Assembly (NCBI RefSeq): GCF_965198245.1
Contig: NZ_OZ240249.1
Coordinates: 930,001-994,000 of the forward strand
DNA length: 64,000 nucleotides
Source of the DNA: Poriferisodalis sp965198245
GTDB lineage: Bacteria > Actinomycetota > Acidimicrobiia > Acidimicrobiales > Poriferisodalaceae
Direction of reading: 5' to 3'
Shown here piece by piece: positions 34,049-41,155 of this stretch. The notes below the pieces were generated by a model. It had not been told where the DNA came from. It worked only from the letters and a program-made list of their open reading frames with translations, and searched no databases. Every line of letters starts with the position of its first letter. The stretch's first letter is position 1. Position numbers and translations under genes: made by a program.

Positions 34049-34228
34049 CCTGGTGCGGCCAGTCATCAACCCGTCTGCTTCGAGTCTCGGGGTGCCATCG
34101 AGGTACATATCCATGAGGGTCTCGTCGGGCACGGAAGGATCACGGTCGTTGCAGAGACACCAAAGCACGTAGCGGCCTACACGCCTTTCTGCGTGGATGC
34201 CCGCTTCCAGGCGCGTGCGCGTGCTCAT
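34049..34228 (-). pseudogene. Fragment of an unknown gene
   Basis: The frame MSTRTRLEAGIHAERRVGRY, then VLWCLCNDRDPSVPDETLMDM looks protein-like before it runs into the back of the GNAT gene. RYVLWCL resembles the front of the short ORF in R1 (RYVLHCL). Low confidence. Confidence 0.25.
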
Positions 34229-34234
34229 GAGTGG

Positions 34235-34252
34235 TATCGCGATATCATGATC
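34235..34252 (+). promoter_or_regulatory. Candidate operator upstream of RHH/Doc pair, copy 2
   Basis: TATCGCGATA and the following ATCATGAT are identical to those at 1356. The sequences further upstream are unrelated to those at copy 1 beyond about 45 bases, which points to a conserved site. Confidence 0.5.
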
Positions 34253-34254
34253 TC

Positions 34255-34464
34255 ATGACAAGACAGACGACGGTCCGGCTGCCGGACGATCTGGCGCAGG
34301 AGGCTGAGGTTGTCGCCCGGGTCCAGGGTTCGAGCATGAATCAGCTCATTGTCGACTCGTTGCGCGCCGAGATCGGGCGGGTACGCGCAGACGACGACTT
34401 CACGTCCACGGCGAAACGTCTGCTTGAGAGAGATCGCGAGCTGCTTGAGCGGCTCGCGCGGTGA
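34255..34464 (+). CDS. Ribbon-helix-helix antitoxin (partner of Doc), copy 2
   Basis: 69 residues, the same protein as at 1376. The ATG at 34255 is chosen over an in-frame GTG at 34231 because the operator overlaps that GTG. It is coupled to doc by GTGA. Confidence 0.88.
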   Translation: MTRQTTVRLPDDLAQEAEVVARVQGSSMNQLIVDSLRAEIGRVRADDDFTSTAKRLLERDRELLERLAR

Positions 34465-34859
34465 CGCGGTATCTGAGCATCGCTGAGTACTTCTGGCTTG
34501 CCGAGCAGGTCACTGGAATTCGGGCTGAAGAGCTATCTAGGTCTGCTCGTGTCGAATTGGCGGATTCGGCGCTGCACGCCCCGCAAGCAAGCTATGGCGG
34601 GACGGACTTCTACTCGGACTTGATGGACAAGGCAGCGGTGCTCTGCTGGCGCTTGGCGCGCAACCATCCGCTGCCAGATGGCAACAAGCGAGCAGCTTGG
34701 GCAGCACTCGTCGTGTTCATCGACCTCAATGGTGGACGCTGGGATCCCGATCCACCAGATGTAGACGACGCAGAACACACAATGCTCGCCGTGGCAGCCG
34801 GGGACATCGACGAGGACTCCCTCGCAGGGTGGCTCCGCGAGCGGATCACATTCGCCTGA
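34461..34859 (+). CDS. doc: Fic/Doc-family toxin, copy 2
   Basis: 132 residues; HPLPDGNKRAAWAALVVFID keeps the catalytic motif. It differs from copy 1 by about a dozen substitutions. Right after its stop the sequence jumps into the back half of the Phd-type antitoxin gene. Confidence 0.9.
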   Translation: MTRYLSIAEYFWLAEQVTGIRAEELSRSARVELADSALHAPQASYGGTDFYSDLMDKAAVLCWRLARNHPLPDGNKRAAWAALVVFIDLNGGRWDPDPPDVDDAEHTMLAVAAGDIDEDSLAGWLRERITFA

Positions 34860-34880
34860 GCAAAGGGGCTGCGCGGGGTC

Positions 34881-35054
34881 ATGGAGCGCGAGATGGGCGC
34901 TGAGCCCGAGGACGAGCACCTGAGCCGTTTGATCACCTCGGGTGTGCTTCGGGCGGGGCACGGAGATGCCGCGGACGTGCTCGACGAGCCTCCCTTGCAG
35001 GTCCCGATCAGCCTCACCGAAGCGTTGGCCGCCGAAAGAGAGGATCGTGTGTGA
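34881..35054 (+). CDS. Phd tail-only antitoxin with new N-terminus
   Basis: 57 residues: a new leader MEREMGA, derived from sequence after doc, joined in frame to EPEDEHLSRLITSGVLRAG and the rest of the VapC-neutralising tail. The Phd/YefM DNA-binding domain is gone. It is still coupled by GTGA to an intact VapC. If expressed it could neutralise the toxin without repressing the promoter. Confidence 0.6.
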   Translation: MEREMGAEPEDEHLSRLITSGVLRAGHGDAADVLDEPPLQVPISLTEALAAEREDRV

Positions 35055-35476
35055 GGTATTGGGACACCTCGGCGCTGGTGCCGCTCTTGGTTGCCGAGGC
35101 GACGTCTGAGGTGGTGCGGTCGTGGCTGGGCGAGGACGGTGTCATCGCAACGTGGGCATGGACGCGTGTCGAGATCGCAAGCGCCGTGGAGCGGCGAGCG
35201 CGTGAGGGCGACCTCTCGCGGGAGCAGCGCCGCGCCCTTATGAGCCGCTTGGACGGGTTCAGCGCTACATGGCACGAAGTGGTCGAGGTGCTGGCCGTGC
35301 GGTCGCGTGCGACGTCGGTGCTGGCACGGCATCCGCTTAGCGCTGCCGACGCCGCTCAGCTCGGCGCCGCATTGCATGTTCACGACCAACTCGGTGCTCC
35401 GTTGCAGTTCGTGAGCCTGGGCCAACGCCTCACCGAAGCAGCCGAACGCGAAGGACTCGCCGTCGTCTCCGCGTGA
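35051..35476 (+). CDS. vapC: PIN-domain toxin VapC, copy 3
   Basis: 141 residues with PIN residues intact (YWDTSAL, TRVEIASA, AADAAQL). The last acidic position reads SLGQRLTEAA here, where copies 1 and 2 have SLDQRLTEAA, so the final conserved Asp is Gly. This may weaken or abolish metal binding, fitting relaxed selection after loss of a full antitoxin. Confidence 0.85.
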   Translation: MRYWDTSALVPLLVAEATSEVVRSWLGEDGVIATWAWTRVEIASAVERRAREGDLSREQRRALMSRLDGFSATWHEVVEVLAVRSRATSVLARHPLSAADAAQLGAALHVHDQLGAPLQFVSLGQRLTEAAEREGLAVVSA

Positions 35477-35483
35477 GCCGACA

Positions 35484-35639
35484 GTGTTCGAGGGCGACAT
35501 CGGCGAGTGCGCCTACTTCGCCAACGTCGCCACGCTCGCTGAACTCGAGGACATGATTCGAGCAGCCGCCGACCTGGCCGGCGCGGAACCCGAGATCGTC
35601 ATCTTGCCGGAGACTGTCACCGACACAGTCACAGCCTGA
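35484..35639 (+). pseudogene. HicB-like 3' fragment
   Basis: 51 codons from a GTG: the second half of the gene at 7422 (FEGDIGECAYFANVATLAEL onward) to its normal stop. The first strand is missing. It directly follows VapC copy 3. Confidence 0.65.
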
Positions 35640-35669
35640 TCCCATCGGCCCAAACCCCACGCACCGCGA

Positions 35670-35894
35670 ATGGGCCATTCGATGCGCAACTACATTGACC
35701 AGCGCGTGCGAGGCGGCGAGTACGGCAACACCAATGAACACCTGTGCGATCTGATCCGGCGCGATCAGCAGGCCGAGGCAGCACGCCGCTTCCGAATGCT
35801 GATCGCTGACGGGCTCGAGTCAGGCGAAGGGCGCCCGCTGACGCCCAAGGTCGTCGACGAACTCCGCGCCCAAGCGTTCGGCCGAGCCGTGTGA
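35670..35894 (+). CDS. parD: ParD antitoxin, copy 3 (altered N-terminus)
   Basis: 74 residues beginning MGHSMRNYIDQRVRGG: the strand-forming MSFALPPS of the other copies is replaced by MGHS, so the RHH beta-strand that contacts DNA is lost or altered. The toxin-binding helix is kept. Its ParE partner is a 16-codon stub. Confidence 0.7.
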   Translation: MGHSMRNYIDQRVRGGEYGNTNEHLCDLIRRDQQAEAARRFRMLIADGLESGEGRPLTPKVVDELRAQAFGRAV

Positions 35895-35941
35895 CAGACA
35901 TCCGACTGCGCCCGCTCGCCGAGGCCGACTTGCCAAAGTGA
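35891..35941 (+). pseudogene. Truncated ParE, 16 codons
   Basis: MTDIRLRPLAEADLPK then TGA. It starts in the usual GTGA overlap with ParD and ends where the sequence leaves TA-derived DNA and enters the ClpP region. This marks the right edge of the third TA array. Confidence 0.75.
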
Positions 35942-36018
35942 ATCACTCTCCGTGTTGGGGTCATGAGCCGTCCCCGTTGTGGACTGGTGTCCCGCATGCG
36001 GCTTGTACTGTGCGCGCT

Positions 36019-36750
36019 GTGAGTTTCCACGCCAGCGAATCGCAGCATTCCGGTCGCAGTCGTGCATTCGCCTTCTCGGGGCAGGCAAATCAGCGGGAGC
36101 GTGCGCACGGCCCGTACCTTTGGCCATCCGAGGAAGACCCCTCTTGGCTGTTCGCGGATGATTCCATCACCTTGGGCAAGCCACGTCGACGACTTGACCA
36201 GCTCGCGAGTGAGCGCTCGCACGAGTTGGACTCCCGGCTGATTAAGGAGAACATCATCTTCCTGGGCACGTATATCGACGACGTCATAGCCAACCGGGTG
36301 TGCGCGCAGATGATTCACCTCGAGTGGGAGAACCCGGACAAGGACATCAACATCTACATCAACTCGCCGGGCGGTGACGTCAGCTCGCTGTTCACCATCT
36401 ACGACACCAGCCAGTCCGTCCGCAACGACATCATGACGGTCTGCCTGGAAGAGGCCTCGGGAGCGGCTGCAGTGCTGCTGGCCGCTGGCACGCCGGGCAA
36501 GCGGATGGCGCTACCCAACGCGCGAGTGCTATTGAGTCAGCCCTACGGTTCGGCGATGGGCCAAGCGGCCGACATCGAACTGCGGGCCCGGGAGATCGAC
36601 CAGCTGCGCCAACGGATCGAGCGAATCACTGCGTACCACACCGGCCAGCACCCCGAGCGCATCCGCGCCGATACGGAGCGGGACTTCATCATGGATGCCG
36701 AGGCCGCAAAGAAGTACGGGGTCATCGATCAAGTGATCGCGAGCCGTTAA
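36019..36750 (+). CDS. ClpP-like protein lacking catalytic Ser and His
   Basis: 243 residues from the GTG at 36019; an ATG at 35938 would overlap the ParE stub. The ClpP fold is clear: IIFLGTYIDDVIANRVCAQM, INIYINSPGGDVSSLF, VLLAAGTPGKRMALPNARV, and DTERDFIMDAEAAKKYG near the end. At the active site the family has C-x-G-x-A-A-S-M; here it reads CLEEASGAAAV, with Gly148 at the Ser position. The family RVMIHQP is RVLLSQP, with Ser173 at the His position. It is probably a non-proteolytic ring subunit (ClpR-like) or a paralogue that pairs with an active ClpP elsewhere. Confidence 0.8.
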   Translation: MSFHASESQHSGRSRAFAFSGQANQRERAHGPYLWPSEEDPSWLFADDSITLGKPRRRLDQLASERSHELDSRLIKENIIFLGTYIDDVIANRVCAQMIHLEWENPDKDINIYINSPGGDVSSLFTIYDTSQSVRNDIMTVCLEEASGAAAVLLAAGTPGKRMALPNARVLLSQPYGSAMGQAADIELRAREIDQLRQRIERITAYHTGQHPERIRADTERDFIMDAEAAKKYGVIDQVIASR

Positions 36751-37018
36751 GGGCCCGGTACCGCCCTGTCCAGCGCTGCCCAATGGTCCGGTGAGATGCG
36801 CCCTCCACTCGACGAGCGCATAGCAATCCCACAGGGGCACCTCACTGAGATCGCCAGATCTTGGGGTCCGTCGCGGGTTAGGTGACCCGTCCCAACACAA
36901 TGAGACTTGCTGGTTGCCTCTGACTTGGGTTAGCGAATCGGCATCGCCGTGGAGACCATTGGCGACAAGTATGCCAACCAGCACCGGTGACGAATCGTAG
37001 ACCACATCCTATGAATAC
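36751..37018. other. Intergenic region with diverged repeat
   Basis: No convincing gene. Bases of about 36848-36990 resemble 56573-56720 (shared pieces such as GCCAGATCTTG, TCGCCG.GG.GACCAT). The similarity is patchy and includes no frame I trust, so it may be a shared non-coding element or the leftover of a small gene. Confidence 0.35.
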
Positions 37019-37019
37019 C

Positions 37020-37618
37020 CGAGCCTTCGTCTTTTTTTGGGATTCGGGCTGCTGGGATCGGCGAGGTTCATGTTAGGAGAAGGCCGCGGGCTTCGAAGTT
37101 GGCGTAGTTGGTGAAGCCGTGGGCTTTGCGGCGCAGGACCTGGAGCAGGTTGTTGGTCCCTTCGATGCGGCCGTTGCTGGGCCGCCCTGCTCGGTGCCAG
37201 TCGAGGATCTGGTTGTGCCACGCGAGGAACGTGTCGACGGTGTCGCTGAACTCGGGGATCAGCCCGGTGTCGTAGATGTCCGCGAACCGGTCGAGCGCTT
37301 CGAGGGCGCCTTTGCGGTCTTTGGCGAGATAGAGCTGGTGCAGCCCGCCGAGCGCCTCCCAGGCTGCCTTGAGCCGCGGATGGGTCTCGAACAGCGCGTC
37401 GAGCCGTTTCTGCTCGGCGGCGTCGAGCTTGTCGGGCCGGCGCATGAGCAAGAACCTGGATCGGAACACGTCAGGGTCGAACGCGGGCTTGGACCCTTCG
37501 GGGCGGCGCTGCACGTCTCGGCGCACCGCGGTGAGCCCCGCCGCGAACCATCTGATGACGTGGAACCGGTCCAGGACGTGGCGGGCGTGGCCGAGCCGCC
37601 GGTCTATTGCTGTTTTGT
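37020..37618 (-). pseudogene. ISL3-family element, transposase 3' half
   Basis: On the minus strand, 37068-37615 encodes the C-terminal half of an ISL3 transposase (AIDRRLGHARHVLDRFHVIR down to ARGLLLT and a normal TGA). The terminal repeat (CCGAATCCC, then an A tract, then GACGAAGGCTC on the minus strand) lies at about 37021-37050. The 5' half is missing; the plus-strand ISL3 copy begins exactly where it breaks. Confidence 0.8.
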
Positions 37619-38967
37619 GGCTCTTCGCGATTTTTTGGGATGACGGTGGGTTGGGGGTCCTTGGGTAGGGGTCGAGGCCCTGCTGGGTTCGGTGTTTGCA
37701 GGCGCCGAGCCCTGGAGGGTCTCGATGGCGAGAGATGTTGTGTGGGTGCGGCTGTGGCTGGCGCAGGTGGGGGTGCTGGGGGTGTTGGTCGACTTGCCCG
37801 AGCGGCTGGCGGTGGGGGTCGTCTCGACAGTGCTGGGTGCGAAGTGGCCGCGCTGCGCGACGCCGAGCGGGCGGGTGCATGGCCGCCGCGACAACAAGGT
37901 GCGCGATCTGGAGGTGTCGGGTCGGCCGGTGACGCTGGTGTGGCGGCGGCGGCGGCTGGTGTGGGGGCCGTGCGGCGGTCGGTTCTGCGAGGACCGCCCG
38001 GCGTTCGAGGGCCGTCTCACGGCCCGGCTGGCCCGTCGTGTGGTCCAGGACGCGCGGGCGATGACGGTCAACGCGGCGGCCCGCCGCCGCCGGCTGGGCT
38101 GGGGTCTGGTCAATGCGCTGGTGGTCGTCTATGCGGGGCTGGTCGCGGACCGCCGGCGGCGGCGGAGATGCCGGCTGCTTTTGGTGGAGGGGACCTCGAT
38201 CCGCCGTGGGCACCGGTACGTGACGGTGCTCGTGAACGGCGACACCGGCGAGGTGCTCGCGATGGTGCCCCACCGCAACGCCCAGGCGCTGTGGGGGTTC
38301 CTGGCCTCCCAGGGGCACAGATGGTGCAAGGGCGTGAAGGTCGTGGTGTCCGACGGCTCCAAGGCGTACAAGGCAGCAATCGAACGGCGGCTCGGCCGCG
38401 CCCGCCACGTGCTGGACCGGTACCGGGTCATCAGATGGTTCGCAGCGGGGCTGACCGCGGTGCGCCGCGACGTCCAGCGCCGCCCCGAGGGCTCCACCCC
38501 GGCGTTCGACCCCGAAGTGTTCCGGGCACGGTTCTTGCTCATGGGCCGCCCCGACACGCTCGACGCCACCGAGCGAGCACGCCTCGACGGCCTCTTCGCC
38601 GCCCACCCGAGGCTCAAGGCTGCATGGGCAGCGCTCGGCGAGCTGCACGGCCTCTACCTCGCCAAGGACCGAAAAGGCGCCCTCGAAGCGCTCGACCGGT
38701 TCGCGGACATCTACCGCACCGGCCAGATACCCGAGTTCAGCGACATCGTCGACACGTTCCTCGCCTGGCACGAGGAAATCCTCGACTGGCACCGAGCCCC
38801 ACGGCCCCCCAACGGCCGAATCGACCGGACCGACAACCTGCCGCAGGTCCTGCGCCGCAAAGCCCACCGATTCACCAACTACGCCGACTTCGAAGCCCGC
38901 GGCATCCTCATCACACAGCCTGACAACACCGAGCCCAGCAGCCCGATCCCACAAAACCGCGAAGGCT
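37619..38967. mobile_element. ISL3-family element, plus orientation
   Basis: The left end reads GGCTCTTCGCGATTTTTTGG and the right end, on the other strand, GAGCCTTCGCGGTTTTGTGG. These imperfect inverted repeats bound the transposase. No clear target duplication can be seen because the left neighbour is itself a broken ISL3 copy. Confidence 0.75.
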
Positions 38968-39437
38968 CTTCAAGTTCACGCCGACCAACTAGGGATTCTT
39001 CCGCTGATCTCATCAAGCTCGACGAACGCGCCTGGGTGCTAGCCCGCCTAAGCCTCTGCATTCGGCGATTCAGTTTCCGGGTCGCCCCGTCGAGACGCAG
39101 CGGGCATGCCGACAGCGTGTGCCTGCGGAGTATCCGGCGGTCCAGTGAGGGTCGGGGTTCCACAGCAGATCGGACAGGTGCAGCCTCTATAGCTGGTGCT
39201 GGTTCGAAACTGCCCCCGACCGAGGTCGAACGACCGTTACGCTCGCGGCAAGGAGCGAGATGCCATCACGACAGTTCGACGAGCAGCGCCGAGCAACCGA
39301 TGTGCTCGGCGGCGTCGACCGTGCGTACGCTCGCGCCCAGATCACGCTCGGCGAGTCCCTGCGGACCAGCGCCCTTGACCAAGCAAGCAGCGCAGTCTCG
39401 GAGATGTACCGGGCCGAACGCCAAGCCAGGCAAATGA
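37725..39437 (+). CDS. ISL3-family transposase, stop codon lost
   Basis: Starts MARDVVWVRLWLAQVGV. GRPVTLVWRRRRLVWGPCGG is the zinc-finger region typical of ISL3. VVSDGSKAYKAAIERRLGRARHVLDRYRVIRWF and the helical insert to the C-terminal catalytic Glu region follow. Its minus-strand relative ends ...LLLT then TGA; here the matching place reads LITQPDNTEPSSP and the frame continues about 175 codons past the element into the next gene's start. The readthrough tail is an artefact of decay. The catalytic GRIEGTNN of the relative is GRIDRTDN here, so the copy is probably inactive. Confidence 0.75.
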   Translation: MARDVVWVRLWLAQVGVLGVLVDLPERLAVGVVSTVLGAKWPRCATPSGRVHGRRDNKVRDLEVSGRPVTLVWRRRRLVWGPCGGRFCEDRPAFEGRLTARLARRVVQDARAMTVNAAARRRRLGWGLVNALVVVYAGLVADRRRRRRCRLLLVEGTSIRRGHRYVTVLVNGDTGEVLAMVPHRNAQALWGFLASQGHRWCKGVKVVVSDGSKAYKAAIERRLGRARHVLDRYRVIRWFAAGLTAVRRDVQRRPEGSTPAFDPEVFRARFLLMGRPDTLDATERARLDGLFAAHPRLKAAWAALGELHGLYLAKDRKGALEALDRFADIYRTGQIPEFSDIVDTFLAWHEEILDWHRAPRPPNGRIDRTDNLPQVLRRKAHRFTNYADFEARGILITQPDNTEPSSPIPQNREGSSSSRRPTRDSSADLIKLDERAWVLARLSLCIRRFSFRVAPSRRSGHADSVCLRSIRRSSEGRGSTADRTGAASIAGAGSKLPPTEVERPLRSRQGARCHHDSSTSSAEQPMCSAASTVRTLAPRSRSASPCGPAPLTKQAAQSRRCTGPNAKPGK

Positions 39438-40357
39438 TCGCCGAACAGGCCGACATCGCTCAAGCATGCAGCGCAGCATCGAAGATGTACGAGGCCGAAC
39501 GCCAAGCCAGAGAGATGTTCGCTGAGCCGACCCATGTCGCGGACCTGATCGGCGACATCGGCACCGCTGTCGCTTTCGCGCAGTCCACACTCGCCGAAAC
39601 CGTGCAGACCGGCATCGAACGAGCCGTCGACATCATCGGCGCGATCGACACGAACCGATACAACACCGTCGAAAGCCTCAGCCTCACCACCGCGAACCGC
39701 GCGTATGACATTGGGGCCGACATCAAACGAGCCGCCGACTACATCGGCGCATTCGACACGAACCGATACAACACCGTCGAAAGCCTCAGCCTCACCACCG
39801 CGAACCGCGCGTATGACATTGGGGCCGACATCAAACGAGCCGCCGACTACATCGGCGCATTCGACACGAACCGATACAACACCGTCGAAAGCCTCAGCCT
39901 CACCACCGCGAACCGCGCGTATGACATTGGGGCCGACATCAAACGAGCCGCCGACTACATCGGCGCATTCGACACGAACCGATACAACACCGTCGAGAGC
40001 CTCGGCCTTACTGCGGCACGAGCCGTTCCGAGCGCATCGGCTGCTTGGTCTAGGAATCCAGACGCCGTGCTGGACGAGCCATTGTCGATGCCGACACAGG
40101 TTCACGACACTGAGCTTGCTCCTGCCGACGACGACTCCGACGCCACCGATCCGCTTGTGGTGCTGCTCGCATGCCTGGTCGCGCTCGCTGGCCTGCTGCT
40201 GTCGGCGCACATCGCCAATCCCGAACAAGTCATCCCACAGACAAGACTCTGGGTGACCGTGTTCGGCAACGCGATGCTGCATTCCCCCGAGTTCCACGGT
40301 TGGATGTACCTGACCACGTTCGTGGTGTCGCTGATAGTGCTACAACGACAGCGCTAG
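39260..40357 (+). CDS. Tandem-repeat membrane-anchored protein
   Basis: 365 residues. The N-terminal half is helical with Ala/Glu/Arg periodicity. Residues of about 130-245 are three complete 36-residue repeats and part of a fourth (DTNRYNTVESLSLTTANRAY, then DIGADIKRAADYIGAF). Near the C-terminus are two hydrophobic segments (DPLVVLLACLVALAGLLLSA and MYLTTFVVSLIVLQ), so it probably sits in the membrane with a long helical part on one side. I do not recognise a family. The start overlaps only the artefactual tail of the ISL3 frame. Confidence 0.65.
   Translation: MPSRQFDEQRRATDVLGGVDRAYARAQITLGESLRTSALDQASSAVSEMYRAERQARQMIAEQADIAQACSAASKMYEAERQAREMFAEPTHVADLIGDIGTAVAFAQSTLAETVQTGIERAVDIIGAIDTNRYNTVESLSLTTANRAYDIGADIKRAADYIGAFDTNRYNTVESLSLTTANRAYDIGADIKRAADYIGAFDTNRYNTVESLSLTTANRAYDIGADIKRAADYIGAFDTNRYNTVESLGLTAARAVPSASAAWSRNPDAVLDEPLSMPTQVHDTELAPADDDSDATDPLVVLLACLVALAGLLLSAHIANPEQVIPQTRLWVTVFGNAMLHSPEFHGWMYLTTFVVSLIVLQRQR
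39647..40003 (+). repeat. 108 bp coding tandem repeat
   Basis: Three copies at 39647, 39755 and 39863 plus a partial fourth from 39971. Copies 2 and 3 look identical; copy 1 differs by the Ile/Phe codon just upstream. The period is a multiple of three, so the frame is kept. Near-identity points to recent expansion or slippage. Confidence 0.9.
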
Positions 40358-40446
40358 CAGTCCAAGAATCGCCGACTCTGCTTCGCGACGGCAAGCAGTC
40401 GGGAAAAAGGTCGCCGCGAAGGCGGCGCAGCAATAGCGTTCGACTG

Positions 40447-40806
40447 ATGTCACTTCCGCAACCACCCACATCGAACGAATTGGCGGGCGAGCTTGCTGCC
40501 GCGCGTCGTGCTTATCTGCAGGCACTCGCGTACATGAGTCTCGACGAGCTTGGGACACACGCCGATGAACTGGAGCGTGTGGCCACGGAAGACGGCCAGC
40601 GGCCTGCCGACAGTGGCCGAGCGTTCTACCAGGACGCCCTAACACACATCGCTGAGAGCCTCCGTCAGCAAGCAGCCCAAATTCGAGCGCAACACCCTGA
40701 TGGTTACGACGGCCCGCTCTTTCTGGACGATTGGGTCGGCGTGGTTGCCCCAGAGGGAGGCGGACTCGACCTCTTTGAGCCGCTGGAGGGTCCTGGGCAC
40801 GGCTGA
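40447..40806 (+). CDS. Hypothetical protein
   Basis: 119 residues from the ATG at 40447. A helical N-terminus (LAGELAAARRAYLQALAYMS, ELGTHADELERVATED, DALTHIAESLRQQAAQIRAQ) is followed by an acidic, Gly-rich end (FLDDWVGVVAPEGGGLDLFE). No family recognised. It follows the tandem-repeat gene by 89 bases on the same strand. Confidence 0.5.
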   Translation: MSLPQPPTSNELAGELAAARRAYLQALAYMSLDELGTHADELERVATEDGQRPADSGRAFYQDALTHIAESLRQQAAQIRAQHPDGYDGPLFLDDWVGVVAPEGGGLDLFEPLEGPGHG

Positions 40807-40880
40807 CCCCCGCGCCAGCGTCGCATGACGCCGGTAGCGACGAAACAGCACAGCTACATCCCCACCCACTTCCGCACGGT

Positions 40881-41130
40881 TCACGTCATGTCGCGTCCAA
40901 TTCTGCGGTTGTGTGCGACGGCTCTGAGCAGCGCTGCCATGTGGTGCGCTGTCAGGCCGTGTTTGCGGCAGGCGTTTGCTTCGAGGCCGCGGCGGGCCTT
41001 CAGGCTTGTGATTGCGTATTCGGTCTGAAGGCGTGCTGCGACGCTTCGCCGGTACGCGGCTTCCGAGTTGGTCCTGTTCGCATAGGCGCTGTCGGCGATC
41101 ACGGTCGTGATGCCGTGTGCGGTCTTTCGA
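40881..41130 (-). pseudogene. Transposase C-terminal remnant
   Basis: The frame encodes TVIADSAYANRTNSEAAYRR, then ITSLKARRGLEANACRKHG and a basic tail. The ADSAYxxRT stretch and the K-ARRG-L-C--HGL pattern look like the end of an IS5/IS1182-type DDE transposase. No terminal repeats or upstream part found. Confidence 0.45.
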
Positions 41131-41155
41131 GCCGCAATTGTCCCTGAAATAGGTG

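Noticed and set aside
36529..37005. 158-codon minus-strand frame
   Set aside because: It overlaps the 3' part of the ClpP-like gene and has no family likeness; only the intergenic part shares similarity with 56573-56720.
37607..38923. 438-codon Arg/Pro/Gly-rich frame
   Set aside because: It is a frame-shifted shadow within the ISL3 transposase gene.
39647..40003. CRISPR array
   Set aside because: The 108-base units are contiguous, with no spacers, and they are translated in frame as 36-residue repeats.
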